A DNA stretch of 35,672 nt from Alphaproteobacteria bacterium (lineage in GTDB: Bacteria > Pseudomonadota > Alphaproteobacteria > Rhodobacterales > Rhodobacteraceae): NCBI GenBank assembly GCA_030431485.1, contig JAUIIR010000043.1, forward strand, positions 1 through 35,672, in the 5' to 3' direction. Shown here piece by piece: positions 7,962 to 15,644 of the stretch. Position numbers and translations under genes: made by a program. Numbering within the stretch: the stretch's first letter is position 1; every line of letters starts with the position of its first letter. The notes under the pieces are model-generated. The model did not search any database. It was not told the origin of the DNA and saw only the letters and a list, made by a program, of their open reading frames with translations.

Positions 7962-9125
7962 ATGAAAGACATGAGCATTCTGGACGACTATGAAGTCGGC
8001 TACGATATTCCCGCCAAACCGGGCATGAGCGAGTCCGAGGTGCAGACCCCTGCGCTTGTGCTCGATCTCGACGCGCTGGAGCGCAACATCAAAAAGATGG
8101 GCGATTACGCCAAGGCGCATGGCATGCGTCACCGTGTGCATGGCAAGATGCACAAGTCGGTGGACGTGGCCCTGCTGCAGGTCGAACTGGGCGGTGCATG
8201 CGGCGTCTGCTGTCAGAAGGTCTCCGAGGCCGAAGTGTTCGCGCGTGGCGGCATCAAAGACGTGCTCGTGTCGAACCAGGTGCGTGACCCCGCCAAGATC
8301 GACCGTTTGGCACGTATGCCCAAGCTGGGCGCGCGGACAATCTGCTGTGTCGACGATCTGGCCAACGTGGCCGACCTTTCCGCTGCAGCCGTCAAGCATG
8401 GTACGCAGATCGAGTGTCTGGTCGAGATCGACTGCGGCGCGGGCCGCTGTGGCGTGACCACCACGCCCGCGGTTGTCGAGATTGCCAAGGCGATCGACGC
8501 GGCAGAGGGCCTCAAGTTCGCGGGCATCCAGGCCTATCAGGGCGCGATGCAGCACATGGACAGCTATGATGAGCGCAAGGCGAAGATCGACATTGCGGTC
8601 GCACAGGTGAAAGACGCCGTGGACGCGTTGAAAGCCGAAGGTCTGGACTGCGACATCGTCGGTGGCGGCGGCACCGGGTCGTATTACTTCGAGTCGAACT
8701 CGGGTGTGTACAACGAGCTTCAGTGCGGGTCGTATGCGTTCATGGACGCGGACTACGGCCGTATCCTCGATAAGGATGGCAAGCGCATCGACCAGGGCGA
8801 ATGGGAGAACGCGCTTTTCATCCTGACCTCGGTGATGAGCCACGCCAAAGCAGACAAAGCCATTGTTGATGCGGGTCTCAAGGCGCAGTCGGTGGACTCT
8901 GGCTTGCCCGTGATCTTCGGTCGCGATGACGTGCAATACGTCAAATGCTCGGACGAGCATGGCGTTGTCATGGACCCGAAAGGCGCGCTCAAAGTCAATG
9001 ACAAGCTCAAGCTGGTGCCGGGCCATTGCGACCCGACCTGTAACGTGCACGACTGGTATGTTGGCATCCGCAATGGTGTTGTGGAAACTGTCTGGCCGGT
9101 CTCGGCGCGCGGTCGGGCATATTGA
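7962..9125 (+). CDS. bhcC: (2R,3S)-beta-hydroxyaspartate aldolase
   Basis: It condenses glycine with glyoxylate to form (2R,3S)-beta-hydroxyaspartate, the carbon-carbon bond-forming step of the cycle. The 387-aa protein is a fold-type III PLP enzyme of the D-threonine aldolase family with an N-terminal alanine-racemase-like barrel. The PLP lysine is expected in RVHGKMHKS (K62). The C-terminal HCDPTCNVHD carries the divalent-metal histidine and aspartate of this family. Start ATG 7962 follows GGAGAG; a second ATG four codons in is possible. It lies 108 bp after bhcB and is followed by a repeat hairpin before bhcD. A generic search would call it D-threonine aldolase or a DSD1 family enzyme. Confidence 0.92.
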   Translation: MKDMSILDDYEVGYDIPAKPGMSESEVQTPALVLDLDALERNIKKMGDYAKAHGMRHRVHGKMHKSVDVALLQVELGGACGVCCQKVSEAEVFARGGIKDVLVSNQVRDPAKIDRLARMPKLGARTICCVDDLANVADLSAAAVKHGTQIECLVEIDCGAGRCGVTTTPAVVEIAKAIDAAEGLKFAGIQAYQGAMQHMDSYDERKAKIDIAVAQVKDAVDALKAEGLDCDIVGGGGTGSYYFESNSGVYNELQCGSYAFMDADYGRILDKDGKRIDQGEWENALFILTSVMSHAKADKAIVDAGLKAQSVDSGLPVIFGRDDVQYVKCSDEHGVVMDPKGALKVNDKLKLVPGHCDPTCNVHDWYVGIRNGVVETVWPVSARGRAY

Positions 9126-9153
9126 TGTCGCCGCGCTGACGCGCGCCGACAGG

Positions 9154-9207
9154 CTGGGGGCTCTGCCCCCAGACCCCCGAGATATTTGAAAAACGAAGAC
9201 GATCAGG
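9154..9207. repeat. GGGGGCTCTGCCCCC-type intergenic repeat, copy 1
   Basis: The hairpin CTGGGGGC-TCT-GCCCCCAG (9154-9172) is followed by an ACCCCCGAGATATTTGAA core and a GATCAGG end. The same unit recurs at 27899-27949. It sits between bhcC and bhcD inside the operon. From memory it resembles an abundant intergenic repeat of Rhodobacterales genomes; that was not checked. Confidence 0.7.
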
Positions 9208-9256
9208 GCGGTGCGCAGTGGGACTGTCGCGCCGCTTTTTCTGAGAGGGAGAGACC

Positions 9257-10222
9257 ATGTATATCGTTCCGGAAGCGATGATCGCCGATCTGGTGTCCCG
9301 CGAGGCCTCGTTCGAGGCGGTGGAGCAGGTGTTCGCGGCAATGGCTGCAAAGGATGCCTACAATTTTCCGGTGGTGCGCGAAGCGATTGGGCACGAGGAT
9401 GCGCTTTACGGCTTCAAGGGCGGGTTCGACCGGGTTGGCGGCGCGCTTGGTCTAAAGGCCGGGGGCTACTGGCCGCACAACCTCGAAAAGCGTGGGCTGA
9501 TCAATCACCAGTCGACGGTTTTCCTGTTCGATCCGGATACTGGAAAAGTGCGTGCGATGGTGGGCGGCAACCTACTGACTGCGCTGCGTACCGCGGCGGC
9601 ATCATCGGTGTCGATCAAGCACCTTGCGCGACAGGATGCCAAAGTGATGGGCATGGTGGGTGCGGGTCATCAGGCGACGTTCCAGTTGCGCGCGGCACTG
9701 GAACAGCGGTCGTTCGAAAAAGTGATTGGATGGAACTACCATCCCGAGATGCTCCCCAACATTGAGAACGTCGCGCAGGAGGCCGGCGTGCCGTTTGAGG
9801 CGGTGGATTTGCCGGGCATGCAGGAGGCGGATGTGATCATCTCGATCACCTCGGCGTTTTCTCCGTCCCTGATGGCGGATCATGTCAGCCTTGGCACCCA
9901 TCTGGCCTGTATGGGCACCGACACCAAAGGCAAGCAGGAGGTCGAAGCCGCCTTGCTGGCGAAGGCCAAGGTGTTCACTGATGAGGTGGCGCAATCGGTC
10001 AGCATCGGCGAGGCGCAGCACGCAGTCACGGCAGGGCTGATTGCCGAGAGCGACGTGACCGAAATCGGCGCGGTGATCAATGGCACACATCCTGGGCGGA
10101 CGTCAGACGACGACATCACGCTGTTTGACGGCACAGGCGTCGGGCTGCAGGATCTCGCCGTGGCATCCAAGGTGGTTGATCTTGCCATTGAGCGCGGCCT
10201 CGCGATCGAAGTCGAGTTCTGA
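9257..10222 (+). CDS. bhcD: iminosuccinate reductase
   Basis: Last enzyme of the beta-hydroxyaspartate cycle. It reduces iminosuccinate with NAD(P)H to L-aspartate, regenerating the amino donor for BhcA. The 321-aa protein belongs to the ornithine cyclodeaminase / mu-crystallin family. The dinucleotide-binding motif is MVGAGHQATFQLRA near residues 132-145, preceded by VGGNLLTALRTAAAS. The ribosome site GAGGGAGAG precedes the ATG. It is separated from bhcC by 131 bp containing a GGGGGCTCTGCCCCC repeat, which could lower its expression relative to bhcABC. The operon ends here with a bidirectional terminator. Alone it would be called ornithine cyclodeaminase; position after bhcC gives the function. 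Confidence 0.92.
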   Translation: MYIVPEAMIADLVSREASFEAVEQVFAAMAAKDAYNFPVVREAIGHEDALYGFKGGFDRVGGALGLKAGGYWPHNLEKRGLINHQSTVFLFDPDTGKVRAMVGGNLLTALRTAAASSVSIKHLARQDAKVMGMVGAGHQATFQLRAALEQRSFEKVIGWNYHPEMLPNIENVAQEAGVPFEAVDLPGMQEADVIISITSAFSPSLMADHVSLGTHLACMGTDTKGKQEVEAALLAKAKVFTDEVAQSVSIGEAQHAVTAGLIAESDVTEIGAVINGTHPGRTSDDDITLFDGTGVGLQDLAVASKVVDLAIERGLAIEVEF

Positions 10223-10289
10223 GATTCCGATCAGCGCGTGTCAGGTCTGATCCCCCGAGGCGCAGTCCTGATTGCGCGGATTCGCAAAG

Positions 10290-10322
10290 AAAAGCGCGCC
10301 TGACCTTGTCCGGGCGCGCTTT
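10290..10322. terminator. bidirectional terminator between bhcD and puuD
   Basis: The perfect 10-bp stem AAAGCGCGCC / GGCGCGCTTT (10291-10300 with 10313-10322) has a 12-nt loop. The plus strand continues GGCTTTG and the minus strand reads TTTTCTTTGC, so it can terminate both convergent genes, and is better placed for puuD. Confidence 0.75.
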
Positions 10323-10350
10323 GGCTTTGTGTGAGGTCGTTGCCGGTGTC

Positions 10351-11583
10351 TCAGCCGTCCTGCGCAGCGCGGAACCATGCCACGATCTGAGCACGCTGTT
10401 CGGTGTCCATCTGGATGGCATTCGGGGGTGGCATCGCGTGGCTGCGACCAGCCTGCAGATAAATCTGCTGCGCGTGCTGTGCGACGTCTGCCTCTGTCTC
10501 AAGATAGACACCTTTGGGCGCCCAGCGGATTCCGTCCCACAACGGCTCACGTGCGTGGCACATTGAGCAATTGCCCTGCACGGCGTTGTAGGCATCCTCA
10601 AACCCGTCTGCCGAGGCAAAGCGCATCTCGAAGTTGGTCAGCGGGCGCTCTGCCGCTTCGTCGTAGGTCTCGGCACCGCCCAGCGTCGACAACCAGGCTA
10701 TCGTGATAAAGATCAGTGTTGTCACTGCCCAGGTCCAGTGTGGCTGGCCTTTGCCCGCATGCATGGAGTTGAAGTAGTGCCGGATCGTGACCCCCATCAG
10801 AAACACCAGCGACGCGATCACCCATGCGAACTCGGTCCCGAAGGCAAGCGGATAGTGGTTGGACAGCATCAGGAAGATCACCGGCAGGGTCAGGTAATTG
10901 TTATGGGTCGAGCGCAGCTTGGCGATCTTACCGTATTTCGGGTCAGGCGTGCGGCCTGCTTTGAGGTCGGCCACGACGATCCGCTGGTTCGGCATAATGA
11001 TGAAGAACACGTTGGCGGTCATGATCGTCGCCGTGAACGCGCCCAGATGCAGCAGTGCTGCGCGACCTGTGAAGACCTGATCATAGCCCCAGGCCATCAC
11101 CACGAGCATCGCGAACAAGAGCAGCATCAGGACCGTCGGCTGTTCGCCCAATGCGGACTTGCAGAGGAAGTCATATATCAGCCAGCCGATGGTCAGCGAC
11201 AGGGCCGAGATCAGGATGCCCTGCCATAGCGCCAGATCGGCCTTGGTTGGATCAAGCAGGAAAAGTTCGCCACCGACCCAGTAGACGATCATCAAAAGCG
11301 CCGCGCCGGACAGCCATGTCGTGTAGCTTTGCCATTTGTGCCATGTCAGGTGCTCGGGCAGGCGCGCCGGGGCGACCAGATATTTTACCGTATGATAAAA
11401 TCCGCCACCGTGCACTTCCCATTCTTCACCATACGCGCCTTCGGGCATATCGGGGGCGGGTTTCAGCATCAGGTCGAGCGCGATGAAATAAAAGCTTGCG
11501 CCAATCCAGGCCATCGCGGTGATCACGTGCAGCCAGCGAACGGCGAAGGCGATCCAGTCCCAGAGAACAGCGAAATCATACAT
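10351..11583 (-). CDS. puuD: membrane-bound urate oxidase with cytochrome c domain
   Basis: PuuD oxidises urate to 5-hydroxyisourate and is thought to pass electrons through its own cytochrome c domain to the respiratory chain, so unlike soluble uricase it need not make peroxide. The 410-aa protein has about eight hydrophobic segments over residues 1-310, typical of the urate hydroxylase domain (start WDWIAFAVRWLHVITAMAWI; later LRSTHNNYLTLPVIFLML). A C-terminal cytochrome c domain carries the haem motif CSMCH at 339-343 and a likely axial methionine in AMPPP at 384. It is divergent from a LysR regulator. It supplies the substrate of the 5-hydroxyisourate hydrolase encoded about 3.5 kb away. 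Confidence 0.93.
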   Translation of the reverse strand: MYDFAVLWDWIAFAVRWLHVITAMAWIGASFYFIALDLMLKPAPDMPEGAYGEEWEVHGGGFYHTVKYLVAPARLPEHLTWHKWQSYTTWLSGAALLMIVYWVGGELFLLDPTKADLALWQGILISALSLTIGWLIYDFLCKSALGEQPTVLMLLLFAMLVVMAWGYDQVFTGRAALLHLGAFTATIMTANVFFIIMPNQRIVVADLKAGRTPDPKYGKIAKLRSTHNNYLTLPVIFLMLSNHYPLAFGTEFAWVIASLVFLMGVTIRHYFNSMHAGKGQPHWTWAVTTLIFITIAWLSTLGGAETYDEAAERPLTNFEMRFASADGFEDAYNAVQGNCSMCHAREPLWDGIRWAPKGVYLETEADVAQHAQQIYLQAGRSHAMPPPNAIQMDTEQRAQIVAWFRAAQDG

Positions 11584-11682
11584 GGCGGAGGCTCCGGTTG
11601 AGGGGTTTGCACCAGACTAGCGACAGAGCCATTCTTCTGCTATTCCGATGAAACTCCAAGCTGTATCAAAAATCTGCGAATA

Positions 11683-12591
11683 ATGTCCTATCTCGACAAC
11701 ATCCGAACCTTCGTGCGTGTCTATGAATTGGGCAGCATGTCAGCCGCTGGTCGGGATTTGCGCATTTCTCCGGCCGTGACATCTACCCGGATCGCCCAGT
11801 TGGAAGAACATCTTTCGGTGCGGTTGTTCCAGAGGACAACGCGCAACCTGACGCCCACCGAGCAGGGCCGCCTTTTTTACACCGGTGCGGTCGAGGTTCT
11901 TGAAGCAGTTGAGTCGGCCGAGGCGCAGGTGGTCGAGATCACGGAAAATCCCCGGGGGTCGATTTATGTTGCGGCGCCGCTGGGTGTGGGGCGCCGTCTT
12001 ATTGCGCCGCAGGTGCCAGCCTTTATCGAGCAGTATCCAGAGGTGTCCGTACGGTTGCGGCTGACGGACCGTAAGGTTGATCTGACGACGGAAGGTCTCG
12101 ATCTGGCATTCTTCCTGGGCGAGCCTGAAGACAGCACGCTGCGCATTCGCAAGATTGCCGACGTGGACCGGGTGCTCTGTGCGGCGCCTGCATATCTGAA
12201 CTCACGCGGGAATCCCAATTCGGGAGACGAGCTGATTTCGCAGAACCACGAATGCCTGAATCTGCGCTTTCCGGGTGCGACCGAGTTTCAGTGGCGGCTG
12301 CAGACGCGGGACGGGCCTAAGCGCTTCAAGGTTAAGGGGCGATACGAATCCGATGACGGCGATGTGTTGACCGACTGGGCGCTTGACGGGCACGGCATCG
12401 CTCTTAAACCGGTGTTTGAAGTCGCCGACCACCTGCGCTCCGGCCGTCTTGTCGCGGTTGCCAAAGAGACCCCGCCCGTTCCGGTGCAAATGGCTTGTCT
12501 CTTTACCCACCGGCGCAGGCAGGACCCCAAGACACGGCTGTTCATGGATTTTGTGATCGGGCGCGTCGGGGCGGCGATAAAAAGCGCCTGA
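11683..12591 (+). CDS. LysR-family transcriptional regulator (likely for puuD)
   Basis: A 302-aa LysR-type regulator. The winged helix-turn-helix lies within residues 1-60 (FVRVYELGSMSAAGRDLRIS, then a LEEHLSVRLFQRTTRNLTPTEQG wing). A periplasmic-binding-protein-like effector domain covers about 90-295. It is transcribed divergently from puuD across 99 bp, the classic LysR arrangement, so control of urate oxidation is inferred. There is no good ribosome-binding site before the ATG, suggesting weak translation or a leaderless message. An alternative target is the other purine genes or its own gene only. Confidence 0.88.
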   Translation: MSYLDNIRTFVRVYELGSMSAAGRDLRISPAVTSTRIAQLEEHLSVRLFQRTTRNLTPTEQGRLFYTGAVEVLEAVESAEAQVVEITENPRGSIYVAAPLGVGRRLIAPQVPAFIEQYPEVSVRLRLTDRKVDLTTEGLDLAFFLGEPEDSTLRIRKIADVDRVLCAAPAYLNSRGNPNSGDELISQNHECLNLRFPGATEFQWRLQTRDGPKRFKVKGRYESDDGDVLTDWALDGHGIALKPVFEVADHLRSGRLVAVAKETPPVPVQMACLFTHRRRQDPKTRLFMDFVIGRVGAAIKSA

Positions 12592-12611
12592 CGGCATAAA
12601 CGACGCCAAGC

Positions 12612-13328
12612 CTAGATCGCGGCCTGATGTCGTGCCACCTGGGCGGTTTTGGAGACCTCGGCAAAGCTGCTGCGGATCAGCCATTTGGTCAGCGTACGTT
12701 CCATGAGGTCGTGCCCCGTCAGGGAAATGCGTCCGGCGTCAATTTCGGTTTCGAAGGTCGAGTGCCCCATCCATGCGGATGTCAGCGAGCGGAGTTCGCA
12801 GACGACAAAAAGGTCAACGTCGAACTTGGGATCGGTATAGCAGAGGTCGGTTTCCTCTCCCGGTTTCGCAACAAGCCAGTAATTTGCCGTTTCATTCGGC
12901 GCATCATTCAGAATGAACTGGATCACACATTTCGGCTTTGGCAGTTGAAGCCTGTCGATCTTTCCCCGGATCTTCCACATCAGCAGCCGCGCATCGAGAT
13001 TTTGCAGTGACACCTCGCAGTCGATGTTGCGGTGTGCCCATTCGCCCAGCCCCCGGATCAAAGGCTCCAATTCGTCAGCAAGCGGCGTTGTCAGATATTC
13101 GGCATGACCGGAACGGTCACCGTGGCGTATGACCAACCCGTTGGCTTCCATCTCTTTCAGACGTTTGGACAGCAGGCCGGGGGACATGCCGGGAACTCCG
13201 CGTTGAATTTCATTGAACCGGGTGGATCCGGACCACATTTCGCACAGCAAAAGCATGGTCCAGCGGGGCTCAAGAAGACTGGCCGCCATCGCGACGGGGC
13301 AGAACTTCGGGTAATTCGACTCTGACAT
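12612..13328 (-). CDS. HxlR-family transcriptional regulator, possibly thiol-based
   Basis: A 238-aa protein with an N-terminal HxlR winged helix (about residues 8-105: CPVAMAASLLEPRW, FNEIQRGVPGMSPGLLSKRLKEME). A C-terminal half of about 130 residues looks like the SCP2-like domain found in a subset of long HxlR proteins; most HxlR proteins are only about 110-130 aa. Cys10 lies just before the first helix, the position of the redox-sensing cysteine in YodB/HypR-type members. It is divergent from a tautomerase-OsmC-methyltransferase operon, with a perfect palindrome in the intergenic region. Control of that operon in response to electrophiles or oxidants is inferred, not shown. Confidence 0.87.
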   Translation of the reverse strand: MSESNYPKFCPVAMAASLLEPRWTMLLLCEMWSGSTRFNEIQRGVPGMSPGLLSKRLKEMEANGLVIRHGDRSGHAEYLTTPLADELEPLIRGLGEWAHRNIDCEVSLQNLDARLLMWKIRGKIDRLQLPKPKCVIQFILNDAPNETANYWLVAKPGEETDLCYTDPKFDVDLFVVCELRSLTSAWMGHSTFETEIDAGRISLTGHDLMERTLTKWLIRSSFAEVSKTAQVARHQAAI

Positions 13329-13389
13329 ATCGGCACCTCCAGTTGCAGCAAAGCATCTTGGCCAGGTGGGCGTCTACTTCAGAAACTAT

Positions 13390-13401
13390 AGTAAATTTAC
13401 T
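13390..13401. promoter_or_regulatory. palindrome AGTAAATTTACT, candidate HxlR operator
   Basis: A perfect 12-bp palindrome lies in the 152-bp divergent region, 62 bp upstream of the HxlR start and 80 bp before the tautomerase start. HxlR regulators bind short AT-rich dyads in such positions. It is flanked by a second small dyad, ACTATAGT (13385-13392). Confidence 0.45.
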
Positions 13402-13480
13402 CCATTTGCTGAACTGGTTTGCGCCGCGTGACCAGTGCGAGCCTCGGTGTACCAGAAATTGGATGCAACGGAGGTGAACC

Positions 13481-13696
13481 ATGCCACTGGTAGATATCGA
13501 AGTGATCGAAGGCGTTTTTGACGATGCCCAAAAGGCCCAGATGATCGAGAAAGTGACCAACGCGATGGTCGAGGTTGAGGGTGAAAACATGCGCCCGGTG
13601 ACTTGGGTGCGGGTCAAAGAAGTGCGCAGCGGTCATTGGGGGATCGGGGGTGACACTCCAAGCGCTGACGACATCAAGTCAATGGCTGCCGGCTGA
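13481..13696 (+). CDS. 4-oxalocrotonate tautomerase-family protein
   Basis: A 71-aa protein of the tautomerase superfamily. Removal of the initiator Met exposes proline 1 (MPLVDIEVIEGVF), the catalytic base of this family. RPVTWVRVKEV and the RSGHWGIGG tail match the family pattern in which an Arg or a small residue lines the site. Such proteins catalyse keto-enol tautomerisation or hydrolytic dehalogenation, and the true substrate is unknown. The ribosome site GGAGGT precedes the ATG. It is the first gene of a plus-strand set with an OsmC-like protein and a methyltransferase, opposite an HxlR regulator. Confidence 0.85.
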   Translation: MPLVDIEVIEGVFDDAQKAQMIEKVTNAMVEVEGENMRPVTWVRVKEVRSGHWGIGGDTPSADDIKSMAAG

Positions 13697-13706
13697 AACA
13701 AGCTTT

Positions 13707-13740
13707 GGCCGGATCGTCATATCGCGTTTGCGATCCGGCC
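13707..13740 (+). terminator. hairpin between the tautomerase and OsmC genes
   Basis: A perfect 10-bp inverted repeat, GGCCGGATCG / CGATCCGGCC, with a 14-nt loop begins 10 bp after the tautomerase stop. No T-tract follows. It may cause partial termination or protect the upstream message, making the tautomerase the most expressed gene of the set. Confidence 0.4.
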
Positions 13741-13766
13741 TGTTCCCAAATTAAGGAGACCCTGCA

Positions 13767-14285
13767 ATGGACCGGAATACCCATGCTCGCCAGGCGCAGC
13801 TCAGGGCGCAAGCCGTTTACCTGCAACGCCCCGAAAGTGCGCAAACAATTCATCGTGGATCAGCAGTGGTGCGGGATGGGCTCACCTGCACCTACCAGCA
13901 AGACGGACATCGTGTTGTTCTTGATATGCCACATGCGATTGGAGGCAGCGACGACGGACCGTCGCCTGGATTTTACGCGAGAGCGGGGATCTGTGGCTGC
14001 CTTGCCATCGGGATCAAAATGACCGCTGTGCGGGAAAACCTGCATTTGGACACAGTGACGGTGAGGATCGAACAAGACTGGGACAATCGCGGTGTGCTGG
14101 GCATGGAAGGTGCGAACCCGGTTGCGAGCGGCACGCGCATCTGCATCGACATTGCAAGTCCGGCCCCAGAGGCTGCGATTTCCGAAATGGTCGCCCGGGC
14201 GCTGAACAGCGATCCGTGGTTCCTTGCATATCGGGATGCCCAACCGGTGCGCACCGCTGTTTCTGTTGTCGCAGATTTTGTGTGA
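13767..14285 (+). CDS. OsmC-family protein
   Basis: A 172-aa member of the OsmC/Ohr fold. The diagnostic region is GGSDDGPSPGF then ARAGICGCLAIGIKMTA, the helix that carries the first (peroxidatic) cysteine in OsmC/Ohr. The second active-site cysteine, normally in a CP motif in the C-terminal third, is absent: the equivalent stretch reads ALNSDPWFLAY. A classic two-cysteine hydroperoxide reductase is therefore unlikely, and the function is open. The ribosome site AAGGAG lies 11 bp before the ATG. Its stop overlaps the next gene's start by one base (TGATG), so the two are translationally coupled. Confidence 0.82.
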   Translation: MDRNTHARQAQLRAQAVYLQRPESAQTIHRGSAVVRDGLTCTYQQDGHRVVLDMPHAIGGSDDGPSPGFYARAGICGCLAIGIKMTAVRENLHLDTVTVRIEQDWDNRGVLGMEGANPVASGTRICIDIASPAPEAAISEMVARALNSDPWFLAYRDAQPVRTAVSVVADFV

Positions 14286-15112
14286 TGGACGCGCGACTTC
14301 AACTGCGCGTGCAACGATACGGCTGGGATGCGGCTGCTTCGCACTATCACGCGTCCTGGGCTGATCAACTGCGCGCGGCGCATGATCTCTTGCTTCACAT
14401 GGCGGATATAAAATCAGGGGAGCGTGTCGTTGAGACAGCCTGTGGCAGTGGTCTGGTCACTCTGCGCCTGGCGGAGGCGGTTGGGGCAGATGGCCTTGTC
14501 TTGGCTACGGATCTGTCACAGGGCATGATTGACGACTTGACGGAACGGCTGAGCGGATTGCCAGTGACACATGTGAAAGCGGAACGCATGGCGGCCGAGA
14601 CCCTTGATCTTGCCGATGGGAGCTTCGACGCTGCAATTTGCGCGCTTGGTTTGATGTATACGCCTCACCCCGCCGCGGCTGTCTCGGAACTGGCCCGTGT
14701 GACCTCTGCTGGTGGCGTGGTGGCCGCAAATGTCTGGGGCGAGCGGCGCAATTGTGGCTGGGCCGACGTGTTTCCGATCGTCGATGCCTATGTGGCATCC
14801 GAGGTTTGTCCGATGTTTTTCGGAACCGGCATGCCCGGTGTGCTCAGACAAATTTTTGAGGATGCGGGATTGGAACAGGTCACAGAGCACCGCCACCGCG
14901 AGACACTGGTCTTTCAGACCGAAACAGAGATCCTGGACGCCGTGCTGTTGGGAGGGCCAGTGGCCCTTGCCGTCAAACGATTTTCCACGCCGGTTTGGGA
15001 AGAGGTGCGCCACGCATTCCTTGCTTCTGTCGCGGCTTTCCGGAACTGCGATGGCAGCTATGGCATTCCCGGAGAGTTTGTCACCGTGCGGGGTGTCCGT
15101 GCAGCGCATTAG
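14285..15112 (+). CDS. SAM-dependent methyltransferase
   Basis: A 275-aa class I (Methyltransf_11/UbiE-like) methyltransferase. Motif I is VVETACGSGLVTLRLAEA near residues 45-62, the acidic residue after strand 2 lies in LATDLSQGM, and motif IV is FDAAICALGLMY. The acceptor substrate cannot be read from sequence. The start at 14285 overlaps the OsmC stop codon; a longer open frame from 14216 overlaps OsmC and lacks support. It is co-transcribed with the tautomerase and OsmC genes and probably shares their HxlR control. It could detoxify a small electrophile or thiol, but that is speculation. Confidence 0.85.
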   Translation: MDARLQLRVQRYGWDAAASHYHASWADQLRAAHDLLLHMADIKSGERVVETACGSGLVTLRLAEAVGADGLVLATDLSQGMIDDLTERLSGLPVTHVKAERMAAETLDLADGSFDAAICALGLMYTPHPAAAVSELARVTSAGGVVAANVWGERRNCGWADVFPIVDAYVASEVCPMFFGTGMPGVLRQIFEDAGLEQVTEHRHRETLVFQTETEILDAVLLGGPVALAVKRFSTPVWEEVRHAFLASVAAFRNCDGSYGIPGEFVTVRGVRAAH

Positions 15113-15139
15113 GCCATTCAAGGCAACGCAGTCTGCGGG

Positions 15140-15496
15140 TTAGCTGCCCCGGTAGGTCGAATACCCATATGGCGACAGCAGGAGCGGCACGTGGTAATGC
15201 GCGGCCGCGTCCGACATGCCGAACCGGATCGGCACTTGGTCAAGGAACAGGGGATCGTCGCCTGCCTGACCAGTCGCCCGCAGATAATCACCCGCGAAGA
15301 ATACCAATTCGTAGGAGCCTGTCTGAAAGGCGTCGCCGGGGAGGATTGGGCTGTCCGTGCGGCCGTCATCATTGGTGACGGTCTCGGTGATCTGTGTCCG
15401 TTCACCATCGCTCAACCGGTAGAGCACGATCCGGATTCCCTTGGCCGGGCATCCTTTGGCGGTGTCCAGAACATGGGTCGTCAAATAGCCGGACAT
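15140..15496 (-). CDS. uraH: 5-hydroxyisourate hydrolase (transthyretin-like)
   Basis: It hydrolyses 5-hydroxyisourate, the product of PuuD, to 2-oxo-4-hydroxy-4-carboxy-5-ureidoimidazoline (OHCU). The 118-aa protein has every hallmark of the family: H8 in TTHVLD, R46 in DDGRTDSP, H100 and H102 in the [11 protein letters not shown] segment, and the C-terminal signature tetrapeptide YRGS. There is no signal peptide, so it is cytoplasmic. It is divergent from puuE-uraD across 148 bp, so the enzymes for consecutive steps share one control region. The assignment is very firm. Confidence 0.95.
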   Translation of the reverse strand: MSGYLTTHVLDTAKGCPAKGIRIVLYRLSDGERTQITETVTNDDGRTDSPILPGDAFQTGSYELVFFAGDYLRATGQAGDDPLFLDQVPIRFGMSDAAAHYHVPLLLSPYGYSTYRGS

Positions 15497-15644
15497 CAGG
15501 GCCTCCTGTTATCAATTGCCTCTTTATGCAGCCATTGGCGCCGAATGCACAAACCAGAAGCGATTTGAGACAGCTTTTGGGATTTCTTGAAAAACGGATT
15601 GCATTATTCGGAATATAGAGAGGACCAATCAGGAGGACCCCGAC

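Noticed and set aside
7959..9350. 463-codon open frame on the minus strand
   Set aside because: It is a shadow of bhcC; the plus-strand frame carries the PLP and metal motifs.
11641..15616. Shared octamer TCGGAATA in the puuD/LysR and uraH/puuE intergenic regions as a common LysR box
   Set aside because: Only eight bases match, without conserved dyad or flanks. Such a match is expected by chance between two regions of this size. The 11-bp dyad TATTC-G-GAATA before puuE may still be an operator on its own.
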